A model generated the notes under the pieces. That model saw only the letters and a program-made list of their open reading frames with translations. It was not told the DNA's origin and did not search any database. Source: Sabellastarte sp. h YS-2021 (taxonomy: Eukaryota > Annelida > Polychaeta > Sabellida > Sabellidae). From it: a stretch of 64,000 nucleotides of DNA. Positions 11,291 through 21,413 of the stretch are shown one piece after another (positions within the stretch are counted from its first letter, which is position 1; the number at the start of each line of letters is the position of its first letter). The DNA lies in assembly GCA_964017235.1 (NCBI GenBank), contig OZ024936.1, positions 45,807,028 to 45,871,027 on the forward strand. Reading direction: 5' to 3'. The translations under genes were made by a program, and so were the position numbers.

Positions 11291-11680
11291 GAAAATGGTC
11301 AACAATGGACAAGTGGTTATAGTCAATGGTCAACCATAGACAAGGAAACAGAGTTCATGGTCAACCATGGACAAATGGGTAGAGTCCATGGTCAACCATG
11401 GACAAGTCGGTAGAGTCCATGGTCAACCATGAACAAGTGTATAAAGTCCATGGTCAACCATGGCCTTCATCAAACTGTCCATGGTTTACCATGGACTTAA
11501 ATGAGGAGTCCATGGTCAACCATGGACACTTCGATGAAGACCATGGTCAGGACATGAAAAACCTTTATGCCCATGGTTTTTCATGGTCCGGTCCTTCATA
11601 TATACATGGATTTTGATGGTCGTTCATGGATATCCATGGTCGACCATCAAAAACCATGCAGTCCATGGTCAATTATGGTT
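11291..11680. repeat. 31-bp minisatellite with a 20-bp palindromic core
   Basis: Nine units start exactly 31 bp apart (11291, 11322, 11353, 11384, 11415, 11446, 11477, 11508, 11539). About four degenerate units follow (near 11569, 11602, 11632, 11661). The consensus core is GTCCATGGTCAACCATGGAC: two 9-bp arms that are reverse complements around CA. The 11-bp linkers (AAGTCGGTAGA type) are similar in the first half and diverge later. Units at 11384 and 11508 are perfect, and 11477 keeps perfect arms around TT. Because 31 is not a multiple of 3, the array cannot encode a repeated peptide; open frames across it are incidental. Confidence 0.95.
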
Positions 11681-11689
11681 TCCATTTCG

Positions 11690-12845
11690 CCTGGGAGCTG
11701 AGAAAGCCCTATTTTTGTAGGGATTTGATGATAAGACACATGTCACCAAATTCAGTTTATGATCAAGTGGCTGTTGTAATCATGGTTGAGATTGGGGCTG
11801 TAATAAATCTTCTGGCATAAAACCCTAACTTTGATCTTTGTAATAATTCTTGTTTCGTACCAAGTACTGTAGTTCTATCTTCACTGAATTTTGTAGTACA
11901 AAATATTATTATGCTGAAATGTTGAAAAACATCAAATTTTAGATCATTTAAGGTTACAGTCAATGTATCTATCACCGCAGTCTGAGGATCTGGCCTATAA
12001 CTTACAAAAACTTAAACTGATAGCTTATGCTTTGAAGCCAAATAAGTCAGTTTTACAAATAACTCTTAAAATGACAGAATATCTGTGAAAACCTCTAGGC
12101 TCGTTATGTTTCCATTATTGTCCACAAGAGTGTTGTTTGCGAGATTACTTTCTTGTATAAGTTCTTATGTCAGGTGTGACACACACATATATATGTATAT
12201 ATATATATATATATATTCTGTTGCTTAGCACCAAAATAACAGCCACATTTATTTGTAGTTACTGCCACATATAAAATATAAGCTATTCACACAAGATTAT
12301 TCATATATTAAATCTTTATAATGCCATAAAACACAGAAACAGTTGATAATACCAGTGGAAACCTGTGCGAAAATTCCTTCAGATACTTAAACTGTGACAT
12401 CACAAGCCAAGACTTTCTTCAAATACATTAATTGTGGTACCACAAAGCCCTTACATTGACATCATTCAACAACTAACATAGTTTCAGTGTGGCGAGTGTG
12501 TGTCTGCAAAACACAGGGATGGAAGAAAATAATACCAACACACTGAAGAACTTTGTCATTGTATTATATATATTACCACCACCACATAAGGATTAGTACT
12601 TAGTTGATGGTTTTATGTCATCCTTTGGGCAAACATGATGCTTAGTAGGTATGCAGGTCAGTCTGTCAGGTTTTGATTGCAACATGTTTGTGCTCAGTGA
12701 AGCCATTTTTTTCTGTCCATGTTTTATGACAATTGCTTTTTCATAAAAAGTCATTTCAGGTATTTCTAAGAATTTAAATTCGGTTGTTCAATAGAATGAT
12801 TATCAAGTCTTCCAAATGGTACACCATTCTCCTTGCTATTTATAA
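11690..12845. other. No recognisable feature apart from the AT microsatellite
   Basis: AT-rich with no credible frame or exon pair on either strand. Confidence 0.4.
12181..12217. repeat. (AT)n microsatellite
   Basis: A near-pure AT dinucleotide run, interrupted by a GT, follows a short CA run. Confidence 0.85.
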
Positions 12846-13665
12846 CTAAAACATATATGATGTGTTCCTACCATGAGCTACAAATTGATCAGTGTCTTGT
12901 TCAGATTTCCATTGTTGCAGTCCCATTCCTCTGTTCTGGTTGTAGTTTGCAAGTAATCCTTTCCATTTCTGACTGAAGTAGATTTTGTAAACATAAAAAT
13001 CCCCTACAGCAGGGTTTATTTGGACATTATCAGGACATGCATTCCATTGAGCTTGCCACTTTTGTTTAAAGACACTATTCACATTTACTTTGAAGTCTGA
13101 ATATGGGACTTTTAAGTCTATAACATTAAAATTCAATGCCTGTTTAGCAAGCTTGTCTGCCTTTTCACTGCCCTTTATGCCTACATGATATGGAACCCAA
13201 GCTAAAACAACTTTCTTATTTACTGAACAACAAGCATTAGAGGTTTAAAATATCTTGAATAAAAGGATGATCACAGTTGTTTCTATCAAGAGCTTGCAAA
13301 CTAGATAAGGAGTCAGTAAATATAATAAAACGATCCCTATCTCAATTTTTCACAATATTTAATGCCATTTCAAGAGGCTGTAATTCAGCTGTGAATATAC
13401 TAGCATTGCCAGGAAGTCGAACATGAATACTGAGGCCAACAGATATAGCAGCTGCAGCAACCCTATTTTCTGTTTTTGGTCCATGAGTATATCTAGCCCT
13501 ATGGTCAGAATAATGGCTTTTTAACTCAGCAAATAGACTTCGAAACATACAATCATCACCAAGGTGTTTCTTTTGATGGGTGAGATATAAGTCTATGTGA
13601 GGTTTCTGTATAGTCCAGGGAGGGTCATCTGGCAAGGATGACAACAGACAAATACAATGCACAAT
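12846..13665 (-). pseudogene. RNase H / C-terminal part of a Nimb/I-like LINE ORF2
   Basis: The minus strand encodes RNase H blocks: a degraded first strand (ARYTHGPKTENRVAAAA), SIFTAELQPLEMALNIV (catalytic Glu), and AWVPYHVGIKGSEKADKLAK in another frame near 13150-13215, the conserved last RNase H motif. It is followed by a C-terminal extension VPYSDFKVNVN…KWQAQW typical of Nimb/I-clade LINEs. At least two frame changes separate these blocks. It lies downstream in the same orientation as the ORF1 relic at 17832-18668, so both are probably one element that lost its endonuclease and RT. Confidence 0.75.
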
Positions 13666-14004
13666 GCCGAAAAGACTTTATTGCAGATGACTTCTTGTAA
13701 TAAAGATCATAAAGCTGTGGATTAAAAACATCATCATCTGAATTGTCATGATTACTTCTCAATTTGAAAGCATACTTGGTGGAGTAAAACATTGCAAAGA
13801 GTTATGCAGAGATACTGCAGTATACTTTAATTTATTGTTTCCATTTTTTCCATTTTTATTTTTTATTCCGCCCTTGAGCATTTGTCATTGGAGATTCATC
13901 CACACTCTTTCATTGACACAATCACTCAAAGTGTCATATTTCTTGTATAATAGGGTCATTACATCCCTTATGTTTAGTAGTTATGTTGATCCATCTGTCT
14001 GTGT

Positions 14005-14018
14005 TTCTACTCTCACTG
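14005..14018 (+). repeat. Left target-site duplication of the split SINE
   Basis: TTCTACTCTCACTG, identical to 17818-17831 on the far side of the SINE plus its nested LINE. Confidence 0.93.
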
Positions 14019-14143
14019 AGGGGCCACGGTGGCAGAGTGGTAACACTCTCGCCTCCCACCTCTGAGGCCGGGGTTCGATTCCCGGCATGGCCTCAAGTGG
14101 GAAAGCTGGTAGTTGCTTGCCGTTGGTCGGCAGTTTACAGTAC
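14019..14143 (+). mobile_element. tRNA-derived SINE, 5' half (interrupted by a LINE)
   Basis: Starts with a tRNA-like head carrying an A box (TGGCAGAGTGGT) and a B box (GGTTCGATTCC), followed by the family body (GGGAAAGCTGGTAGTTGCTT). It stops at CAGTTTACAGTAC, exactly where the uninterrupted copy at 19854-20083 continues with AGAACCCTAATG. The missing half is at 17713-17817. Confidence 0.93.
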
Positions 14144-17100
14144 TGTTTTAGTTCAGTTCATGCGCCTGGCTGGCAGCGGTTTTTTTGGCTCTCATAAAAG
14201 TGTTATTTTGTGTGGTTTCTAGAAAAGTTTTCACAGTGCAAAACATACATGGGCTTTAAGATATATCAGAGACTATATGGACTACAATTTTAGTGTTTTT
14301 GGTTAAATGCTTTGGATACAATTCGAATATGAATTCAGGATGATAATTTAAATTTTGAATATAAAATTCCAGAGTTCTGTGCAAGTGCCATTTTCACACA
14401 ATGCTAAAGCAAACAGTTCAGAAGTGTCATTCTCAGATTAATTGGATACTATTGTTGGTCTTTTCTTGGATATTGTTTTCTTCAACAATGACTTTCACGT
14501 ACACAAGGAAAGAACTAATTACTATAAATGCCAATAGACCCAAAGGTCCAAACAAACTATTATTACATGAAAATGTTCATCTGCTGATTAAAGATTTAAA
14601 TCTCCAGGGACAAAGGAGAGGGTGTAGGGCTGGCAAAAGGAAATGTGCAAGAAACTCTAATGTCACAGTTCATCAACCCTCTGGGGCTAGTAGCAGACCT
14701 GATGTGACAAATGAAGGAATCAATGTTGGTGTGATCAACACAAGATCTATAAGAAACAAAGTCATTGACTTCCAGGAAATGATTTTAGATAACTCATTAG
14801 ACCTAATAGCTGTCACAGAGACTTGGCTTACAGATGAGGATTACATCACTCCCGGTGAAATGTGCCCTTTAAAGTATGACATCATTCACACACCCAGGCA
14901 AGCTGGAAAGGGTGGAGGGGTGGCACTAGTTCACAATGAACACCTGCATATCACTCAGTGTAACACCAGGGATAATTTCCATAGCTTTGAGCTGGTTGAA
15001 GCTACTCTTGTTTCCAATTCAAAAACCTTCAGGATTATTGTCATTTACAGACCACCTCCTTCCCAATCCAATAACCTGAAAATATCACAGTTCAAAGAAG
15101 AATTCCCTACACTGTTAGAGTCACTCGTCATCCAAAACGAACAGTTGCTGATTATGGGTGACTTCAATATTCATGTTGAAGATACAAACGACAGCTTAGC
15201 ATCCTTTCTACAAGATACCCTCACTTCTTTTGGAATTAAGCAACACGTAGGATGTGCCACTCATAATAAGTCACATACTCTTGACCTGGTGATGACCAGA
15301 TCAGAAGAGCATATCACTGAAGTCCATGTTACTGATCCACAACTATCAGATCACTATCTGGTCTCTTTCAGATTACATACTGAGTTAGTTAAGTATAGGA
15401 AAAAGAAGGTACAGTATAGAAAACTAAAAGCTATCAACCTTGATAGCTTTGAAAGGGACCTAAAAAACTCTGACCTATTTCTTTGCAACTCTGAAGATGT
15501 TGATATCTTGACCAATCTGTATGACACCACTTTAAAGGATCTCCTCAATAAACATGCCCCCGAAATCACAAAACTTGTATCAGATAGACAAACTGTACCT
15601 TGGTACAGCAACTCCATAGGAGATCTCCGAAGAAAGAGACGCAGAGCAGAAAGACGGTGGAAACTTCACAAAACCCCTTCAAATCTTATAGCATGGAAGG
15701 GTGCCAAAAATGATGTGACTGAAGCGATCAAACGTGCAAAGACTTTGTTTTACACAAAGAGCATTGATGAGTGTAAAGGTGACCAAAAGAAGTTTTTTGG
15801 TATTTTAAATTCTCTCCTGCAAAAGAAAAAAATAACTTTCTTACCAAGTGGCGACAAATCCTCACTCCCCCAGATATTCAATGATTTCTTCATCCAGAAA
15901 ATTGACAAAATTCTGGAAGGTCTACACGCAGAACAAACAGGTGCAGATCCACATGAGTTTGATGTCCCTGCTACTTCTAGATTAGAGACACTCTGTTCCA
16001 CAAATGAAGAAGAAATCCAGAAGCTGATTCTCGGATGTCCTAACAAGCAATGCAGCCTCGACCCAGTCCCAACTGCAATAGTAAAACAATGCAGCAAAAC
16101 CTTTGCTCCTATCTTCACCAAGATAATCAATGCATCACTACACTCAGGAATAGTGCCTTCCAGTTTCAAAAAATCTATTGTCACTCCACTATTGAAAAAG
16201 AACTCTTTGAATCCAGAAATACTTAAAAACTACCGCCCAGTATCGAATTTGTCCTTTGCCTCAAAACTTCTAGAACGGGTGGTTGCACACAGACTGAACA
16301 ATTATAAAGATTCAAACTGTTTGAGAGAAAAGTTCCAATCTGCATACAGACGGAATCATAGCACAGTAACTGCCACTCTGAAGATCATGAACGATTTGCT
16401 CATGGCTGCTGACAGAGGGGAATGCAGTATTCTAGTCCTGCTAGATCTCTCAGCAGCATTCGACACTGTAAACCATCAAATTCTCCTTGAAAGGCTTCAA
16501 AACCAGTTTGGAATAGTTGGAAAGGCACACAAATGGATCAAGTCCTATCTCCACAACAGGTGTCAAAAGGTCATGGTAGAACACTTTGTCTCAAATGAAG
16601 TTAGACTAACACTGAATGTCCCGCAGGGTTCCATTTTGGGCCCTAGTGAATACTCCGATTTTACCGAGCCAGTGGGTCGAGTGATCATGTCGAAATCAGT
16701 ATCTCCTCATTTTTATGCAGATGATTCACAATTGTATGTCCATTGCAATCCAAAGGACCAAAACTCAGTTCAATCTGCTATTCATAAAATTGAAGACTGC
16801 TGCAAAGAAATCAAATCATGGATGACCACCAACTATTTAAAATTAAATGATGACAAGACAGAAGTTTTAATGGTTGGAACCAAATCACAGTTACATAAAT
16901 CGAACATCCATACCATACTTGTTGGCAACACAAATATTGAAGTAAAAGACTGTGTCAAAAACATTGGTGTATACATCGACTCAGAACTGACAATGAAACA
17001 GCATGTCAATCAAATAACATCAACAGCCTGGTTTCATCTAAGAAACTTGTTCAAGATCAGGAAATTTCTCACCAAAAGTGCATGTGTCACTTTGGTACAT

Positions 17101-17707
17101 GCCTTTGTCACCTCTCGCCTTGACCTTTATAACTGCCTGCTCTACAATTGTCCCTCGGGTCTCAAAAATAAGCTCCAAAGAGTTCTCAACTGCGCTGCCA
17201 AGCTCATCTTTCACAAAAGGAAATTCGACTCTGTCACACCACTCTTAAAAAAGCTTCATTGGCTCCCAATCCAACAAAGGATAGAATTCAAAATTCTACT
17301 GATTACCTTCAAATGCATAAATGGACAAGGTCCAGAATACCTCTCTGAACTGCTCACTCCTTATACCTCAACACGTGCTCTCAGATCAGCTGACAGCTTC
17401 TTGCTGCGTGTTCCAAGGACGCGACTAAAAAACTACGGTGATAAAGCATTCGAAAAGGCAGCATCTGAACTCTGGAATCACCTACCAATTTATATCCGTA
17501 CCAGTTCATCAGTCAGCTCATTCAAGAAACAACTAAAGACTTATCTCTTCAAACAAGCTTACTCAATACAATCTGTCAACTAGGAACTTTATCACATTCT
17601 TTGTACATAGATAAAAATCAGTTCTGTTAAAATCACTGCCAAAGCGCTAATGAACAGGTTCTCTGAAATTAGCGCTATATAAATGTATATATGTATGTAT
17701 GTATGTA
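14144..17707 (+). mobile_element. L2/CR1-type LINE inserted in the SINE, coding frame intact
   Basis: A 3.56-kb element flanked by AGTAC (14139-14143 and 17708-17712), a short target duplication as often seen with this group. It has ~257 bp of 5' UTR, one long ORF (EN+RT), and a short 3' UTR with a hairpin-like pair (AGCGCTAATG…TTAGCGCTATATAAA) ending in a (TATG)n tail at 17686-17706. No separate ORF1 is present, so the element is either naturally single-ORF or slightly 5'-truncated. Confidence 0.9.
14401..17583 (+). CDS. LINE endonuclease-reverse transcriptase polyprotein (1060 aa)
   Basis: An uninterrupted frame. The APE-like endonuclease spans residues ~105-320 and keeps its key motifs: NTRSIRNK, VTETWL (metal-binding Glu), GDFNIH, TLDLVMT and the catalytic SDH (LSDHYLV). 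After a basic linker, the RT spans ~580-860: NYRPVSNLSFASKLLE, LDLSAAFDTVNH, VPQGSILGP and YADD at 16714-16725. The C-terminus has the group's LHWLPIQQRIEFKIL, ELWNHLPIYIR and FKKQLKTYLF motifs. It would nick the target and prime reverse transcription of its RNA in the nucleus. With every visible catalytic residue present and a young nested position, this is the best candidate in the window for a recently active LINE. Confidence 0.93.
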   Translation: MLKQTVQKCHSQINWILLLVFSWILFSSTMTFTYTRKELITINANRPKGPNKLLLHENVHLLIKDLNLQGQRRGCRAGKRKCARNSNVTVHQPSGASSRPDVTNEGINVGVINTRSIRNKVIDFQEMILDNSLDLIAVTETWLTDEDYITPGEMCPLKYDIIHTPRQAGKGGGVALVHNEHLHITQCNTRDNFHSFELVEATLVSNSKTFRIIVIYRPPPSQSNNLKISQFKEEFPTLLESLVIQNEQLLIMGDFNIHVEDTNDSLASFLQDTLTSFGIKQHVGCATHNKSHTLDLVMTRSEEHITEVHVTDPQLSDHYLVSFRLHTELVKYRKKKVQYRKLKAINLDSFERDLKNSDLFLCNSEDVDILTNLYDTTLKDLLNKHAPEITKLVSDRQTVPWYSNSIGDLRRKRRRAERRWKLHKTPSNLIAWKGAKNDVTEAIKRAKTLFYTKSIDECKGDQKKFFGILNSLLQKKKITFLPSGDKSSLPQIFNDFFIQKIDKILEGLHAEQTGADPHEFDVPATSRLETLCSTNEEEIQKLILGCPNKQCSLDPVPTAIVKQCSKTFAPIFTKIINASLHSGIVPSSFKKSIVTPLLKKNSLNPEILKNYRPVSNLSFASKLLERVVAHRLNNYKDSNCLREKFQSAYRRNHSTVTATLKIMNDLLMAADRGECSILVLLDLSAAFDTVNHQILLERLQNQFGIVGKAHKWIKSYLHNRCQKVMVEHFVSNEVRLTLNVPQGSILGPSEYSDFTEPVGRVIMSKSVSPHFYADDSQLYVHCNPKDQNSVQSAIHKIEDCCKEIKSWMTTNYLKLNDDKTEVLMVGTKSQLHKSNIHTILVGNTNIEVKDCVKNIGVYIDSELTMKQHVNQITSTAWFHLRNLFKIRKFLTKSACVTLVHAFVTSRLDLYNCLLYNCPSGLKNKLQRVLNCAAKLIFHKRKFDSVTPLLKKLHWLPIQQRIEFKILLITFKCINGQGPEYLSELLTPYTSTRALRSADSFLLRVPRTRLKNYGDKAFEKAASELWNHLPIYIRTSSSVSSFKKQLKTYLFKQAYSIQSVN

Positions 17708-17712
17708 AGTAC

Positions 17713-17817
17713 AGAACCCTGACGAATTGTATGTACTGGTTTCCTCTGCCCTTCCAATTACCCATCATGATATGACCTGTACAGTGTTAAAAGCGATGTA
17801 AAACCCCAAATAAACAA
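17713..17817 (+). mobile_element. tRNA-derived SINE, 3' half
   Basis: Continues the SINE from AGAACCCTGACG to the family end AAGCGATGTAAAACCCCAAA, followed by the right target duplication at 17818-17831. Confidence 0.93.
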
Positions 17818-17831
17818 TTCTACTCTCACTG

Positions 17832-18668
17832 TTTTCTCTATTGGTTTATTGCTGTAGCTGTTTGGACATATGTGGACTTGACAGAATTAAATGTATCTAT
17901 TTGTTTCTTGGCTTCTGTGTATGAAATTCCTCGTTCTGCCTTTATTCTTTGAATTTCTTTTTCTTCTTTCTATATTGGACTTGTTTTATCATTTGAGGCA
18001 TGGTTTCCTTGGCAGTTGACACATTTGGCTTCGTGCTTACATTTTTCAGAGCATGTATGATCTTCTTGCCAAGATTTATTACAAACTTCATCCTTTCTGC
18101 AGTTGACTTTAGTATGACGAAATTTCTGACACTTATTACATCCGACACGAGTTGAGATAAATTGTGACACAGCCACCCTGTAGTAACCCATCCTGATGTA
18201 TTTTGTTAAGGTATGGCTCTGAAATATCAATATAAATGTCCCTGTTGGTTTCCTTAGTTCATCTCTAAATAACGATACCCTGTCCAGTTCGATGACACCT
18301 TCATCCTTTAGACCTTCTAATATTTCCTGATCAGTTCAATCTTTTATAACTGGCCATCAAATGACCCCTTTCTTTGTGTTCAGGCTACAGAGTGGTGATA
18401 CAGGGATAGGGATAACTTTGTCCATAGTCAAGTTCAATTTAGTCATTTTCATTATTTTGCTAGTTTAAGTTTCCTTGTCAACTTCGACAATAATGTGTCC
18501 ATTCCTTAATTTCTGAATGTTGCAGGGATCAGACCCTAAAACAGCAACAATGGCCTTGCTTATAGCAAATGGCGACAGTTTAAACAAGGGTCTGTCATTG
18601 TCTCTGCCATTGATAAACAAGAGACGTTGCCATGAACAAATTTGTGCAGAATCCAAGCTTGTAGTCAT
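17832..18668 (-). pseudogene. ORF1 (gag-like, CCHC) of the Nimb/I-like LINE
   Basis: The minus strand starts with an ORF1-like N-terminus (NGRDNDRPLFKLSPFAISKA…LRNGHIIVEV). It continues through RDELRKPTGTFILIF…YIRMGYYRVAVSQFI and a Cys/His cluster (CNKCQKFRHTKVNC, then CKHEAKCVNCQGNH), the tandem CCHC-type knuckles of LINE ORF1 nucleic-acid-binding proteins. Stops and frame changes occur near 18465 and 17960. The reading continues across the SINE insertion site into the sequence below 14005. Confidence 0.75.
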
Positions 18669-18680
18669 GATATTGGTTCT

Positions 18681-19839
18681 AGATTATTCTCTATCAGTTT
18701 AGCTGAGAATGTTGAGTGGCCATAGTAAAACAGTAGTTATTGGTTGCCAATGCTGTCCACCCACCCTTTGTGCCCAACAAGGGGATATCATAATAATGTG
18801 AAGTTGAGCCCTGCAAACTGATATTAGAGATGTATTTGTAATATACTCAAATAACGCAACAGTGAACCTTGATTGACCTGTTAAGCAGCCGCCTTCAAGA
18901 TACTCCAAACAAAAGCACAAACCAAACACCATCAGAATACAACAATTAAGAACAACAGCATAACCATTTAAATCAACAAGCCATCACTAGGGCTTTGCAT
19001 TGCCAGCCGATTGATTAAGCCAGGCGATCTTAACCTTCCGACTAAGTGAAATTGAGGCCAAAGCTGTGTTTTGCCACCTCAATGCCGCAACAAAATATTG
19101 GCTCAACAGCCGGGACTCTCACACACTGACACGGATCGCAACCCACGGTAAACAGGCTGCACCCAATTAGTCATCTTATGACATGCCAGAGGATATGTTG
19201 GGCCTATTCTACTTCCCCGCACCCACATGGCGACTTTCGCCCTGAGAATACCGCCATATAGTGTAACATGAACTGCTGGAAGCACAGAGCAAACAATCTT
19301 TCTTTCTCACTGGTTGTACTTGTATTGTATATGATGGAGATGGTGGGTAATAGTCCATGGATTCTACCACCCTCTGAGCATCCACAGCTTTCATATACTT
19401 GAGAGAAAAATGGGACAGTGGATGGTTCTTCACCAGAAATGGTAGCTGTGCTATCTTATGTTGAAAAACAGGTATGACGTTCATCTCCCATAGTTTTGTG
19501 TTGTGATGTGTGAGTCATATGTTTCGCATACACCTGGCCGATGGCGTGCTTTCAAACAAGTGACAGCAAACAAGTACCCACAGTGCATAGTTTCAATTGG
19601 GATATTTCAAGAACATTTTGTAACATTTTTGTGTTCTCCTTTGTACATCATTTGTATCAAGTAGAATAATGGTGCCACAAATTGTTGCCCTAATTTACAA
19701 TTCAACTTCAACAGTACATAATATCATTCAAACCATTTTTTTTTCCTTTTCAGTAATCAGAAACTGACAAAACGAAAGCTGTATGGTATGTAATAAAGTT
19801 ATTTTGTAATCACTTTCTTATAAATTACAAAAGTATATT
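18681..19839. other. Flank, possibly 5' UTR of the Nimb/I-like LINE
   Basis: Less AT-rich than its surroundings (notably 19020-19260). No convincing protein. Its position directly upstream of the ORF1 relic fits a LINE 5' region, but no motif proves it. Confidence 0.3.
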
Positions 19840-19853
19840 TTAAAACTATGGAT

Positions 19854-20083
19854 GGGGCCACGGTGGCAGAGTGGTAACACTCTCGCCTCCCACCTCTGAG
19901 GCCGGGGTTCGATCCCCAGCACGGCCTCAAGTGGGAAAGCTGGTAGTTGCTTGCCGTTGGTCAGCAGTTTACAGTACAGAACCCTAATGAACTGTATGTA
20001 CTGGTTTCCTCTGCCCTTCCAACTACCCGTCGTGATATGACCGGTACAGTGTTGAAAGCGACGTAAAACCCCAAATAAATAAA
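19854..20083 (+). mobile_element. Full-length tRNA-derived SINE
   Basis: Complete reference copy: tRNA head with A and B boxes, central body, and 3' end GAAAGCGACGTAAAACCCC with an (AAATA)-like tail. Flanked by the 14-bp target duplication TTAAAACTATGGAT (19840-19853 and 20084-20097). Confidence 0.95.
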
Positions 20084-20097
20084 TTAAAACTATGGAT

Positions 20098-20418
20098 AAC
20101 TGATATATTGGCAAACTGAATTACAACATGTGGGCAGGCTGGGTTTTTGCATTTGTTGGAGTTAGGCCATATTGAGATAGCTATCAGCAACTATAATATT
20201 CAGATATGTGGCATAAAAGAAACTTAGTGCCCGCACTATAAATTAAATGAGAGAAAAATTTGTTTCGAAAGGTCACTTAAAGGCTCTTCATTTACAACTT
20301 TTGAAAGTGAAAGAGGAACCTGTGAATCACCAAATATTATTTTACCCCAAGATGTTGTAACAATTGTGACTATTACCATATACATCTGACGATGAAGGAG
20401 GTGCCTGATGTTAATATA
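20098..20418. other. No recognisable feature
   Basis: Nothing beyond AT-rich sequence seen here. Confidence 0.4.
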
Positions 20419-21372
20419 AAATATTCTATTCTATAATTTTATAGTGCTTAATTTATGCCAAGGCAGACTCTAAGGAATGACACCAAGTCCAATTCAATAA
20501 TCATCATTCCAGAGACATAGCCGGGTCAACACCACGGAGATGCCAGGAAATTTAGATGCTAAGGTGGGAAAGCTTTATCAAAGAGATAGGATCTTAGTTT
20601 TTTCCTGAAACAGGTAAGAGTTGGAGCAGAACGTACATCATCAGGCAATTCATTCCAGGGTGTGGGAGCATTAAAAGCAAAACTGTGACCAAAGTGTTTT
20701 TTTATTTGTGTACAGATGGGTAGAATGAGGAATCTCCAGGAACCTCTTATCTTGGCGGTTGTATCTTGTGACATACGTTCTGCAATGAATAGACAGATGA
20801 GGGCTGAAATAGTTTGGGTGACCACTGTCAAGAAACTATAAACCAAAGTGGCTGTTTTGAAAATACACCGAAATTCAACTTGTAACCAATGGAGCTTTTT
20901 TAGAATAGAACTAGCCCATGAGTATCTATTGCAATTTGTGACAATCCTCCCAAGTGTATTTTGAATACACTGCAGTTTGCACATGTGGAAACTGGATAGA
21001 CTTCTGAAAAGAGAGTTGCAGTAGTCAAGACGACTGCTCACCAGGGCATTTGCTGCTAGGACAGCAGCATGATCCATCAGGTACTGCCTGACCCACCTGA
21101 GATCACGCATTTGAATGAGGCAAGCCTTACAAATATTGCAGTCATGATTAGCAAAGGAAAAATTAGCATCAAACCGGATACCCAGATTGTTTACAACAGC
21201 TGATGCACGCAAAAGCTTACCAAATATCCTAACAGGGAATCTAATTTCTTTAGCTGAGCATGAGACCCAAATATGACCTCTGTTTTTTTCGGGGTTTAAT
21301 TTAAGCATGCTAGACGACATCCATTCTTGAACACCCTGAAGACAAGAATTTAATTTATCAAAGGCAGAGGTG
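20419..21372 (-). pseudogene. 5'-truncated CR1/L2-type LINE relic (RT C-terminus)
   Basis: The minus strand encodes the post-catalytic RT region: WMSSSMLKLNPEK, NNLGIRFDANFSFANH, VSSRLDYCNSLFRSLSS, LKKLHWLQVEFR and TPWNELPDDVRSAPTL…LRSYLFDKAFPP. It begins just after the catalytic YADD position. The 3' UTR (CCTTAGAGTC, ATTAAGCACTATAAAA, on the minus strand) matches the LINE copies ending near 2380 and 40760. One frameshift lies near 21290 (a run of T). It is a truncated, inactive copy. Confidence 0.8.
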
Positions 21373-21413
21373 GTATATCTGATTCTGTTTCGATTTGATT
21401 CAGGTTGTTTCAA

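Larger units (their letters stand above)
12846..18680 (-). mobile_element. Nimb/I-like LINE relic, internally deleted and invaded by two younger elements
   Basis: ORF1 remnants (18668-17832) and RNase H remnants (13665-12846) flank a SINE that itself holds an L2-type LINE. When the SINE is removed at its target duplication, the end of ORF1 reads on (VRVETQTDGST, a QTD-type ending seen in this group's ORF1) into 14004-13950. Only ~300 bp separate this from the RNase H part, so endonuclease and RT (normally 2.5-3 kb) were deleted. The 5' boundary is unknown; 18680-19490 may be its 5' UTR. Confidence 0.7.

Noticed and set aside
11291-11560. Regular palindromic repeats with 11-bp spacers resemble a CRISPR array
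   Set aside because: The genome is animal, the linkers are only 11 bp and related to each other, units decay gradually, and no cas-like gene is near. It is a minisatellite.
11398-11616. 72-codon open frame across the minisatellite
   Set aside because: The 31-bp period shifts frame each unit; no conserved peptide arises.
14019-14092. tRNA gene at the A and B boxes (also at 19854)
   Set aside because: The tRNA-like head is fused to a SINE body with target duplications in each copy, and no proper cloverleaf and anticodon arm could be confirmed.
19818-20114. 98-codon minus-strand frame (similar ones at 24593-24880 and 37578-37934)
   Set aside because: Frames lie inside SINE copies; their similarity to each other is repeat similarity.
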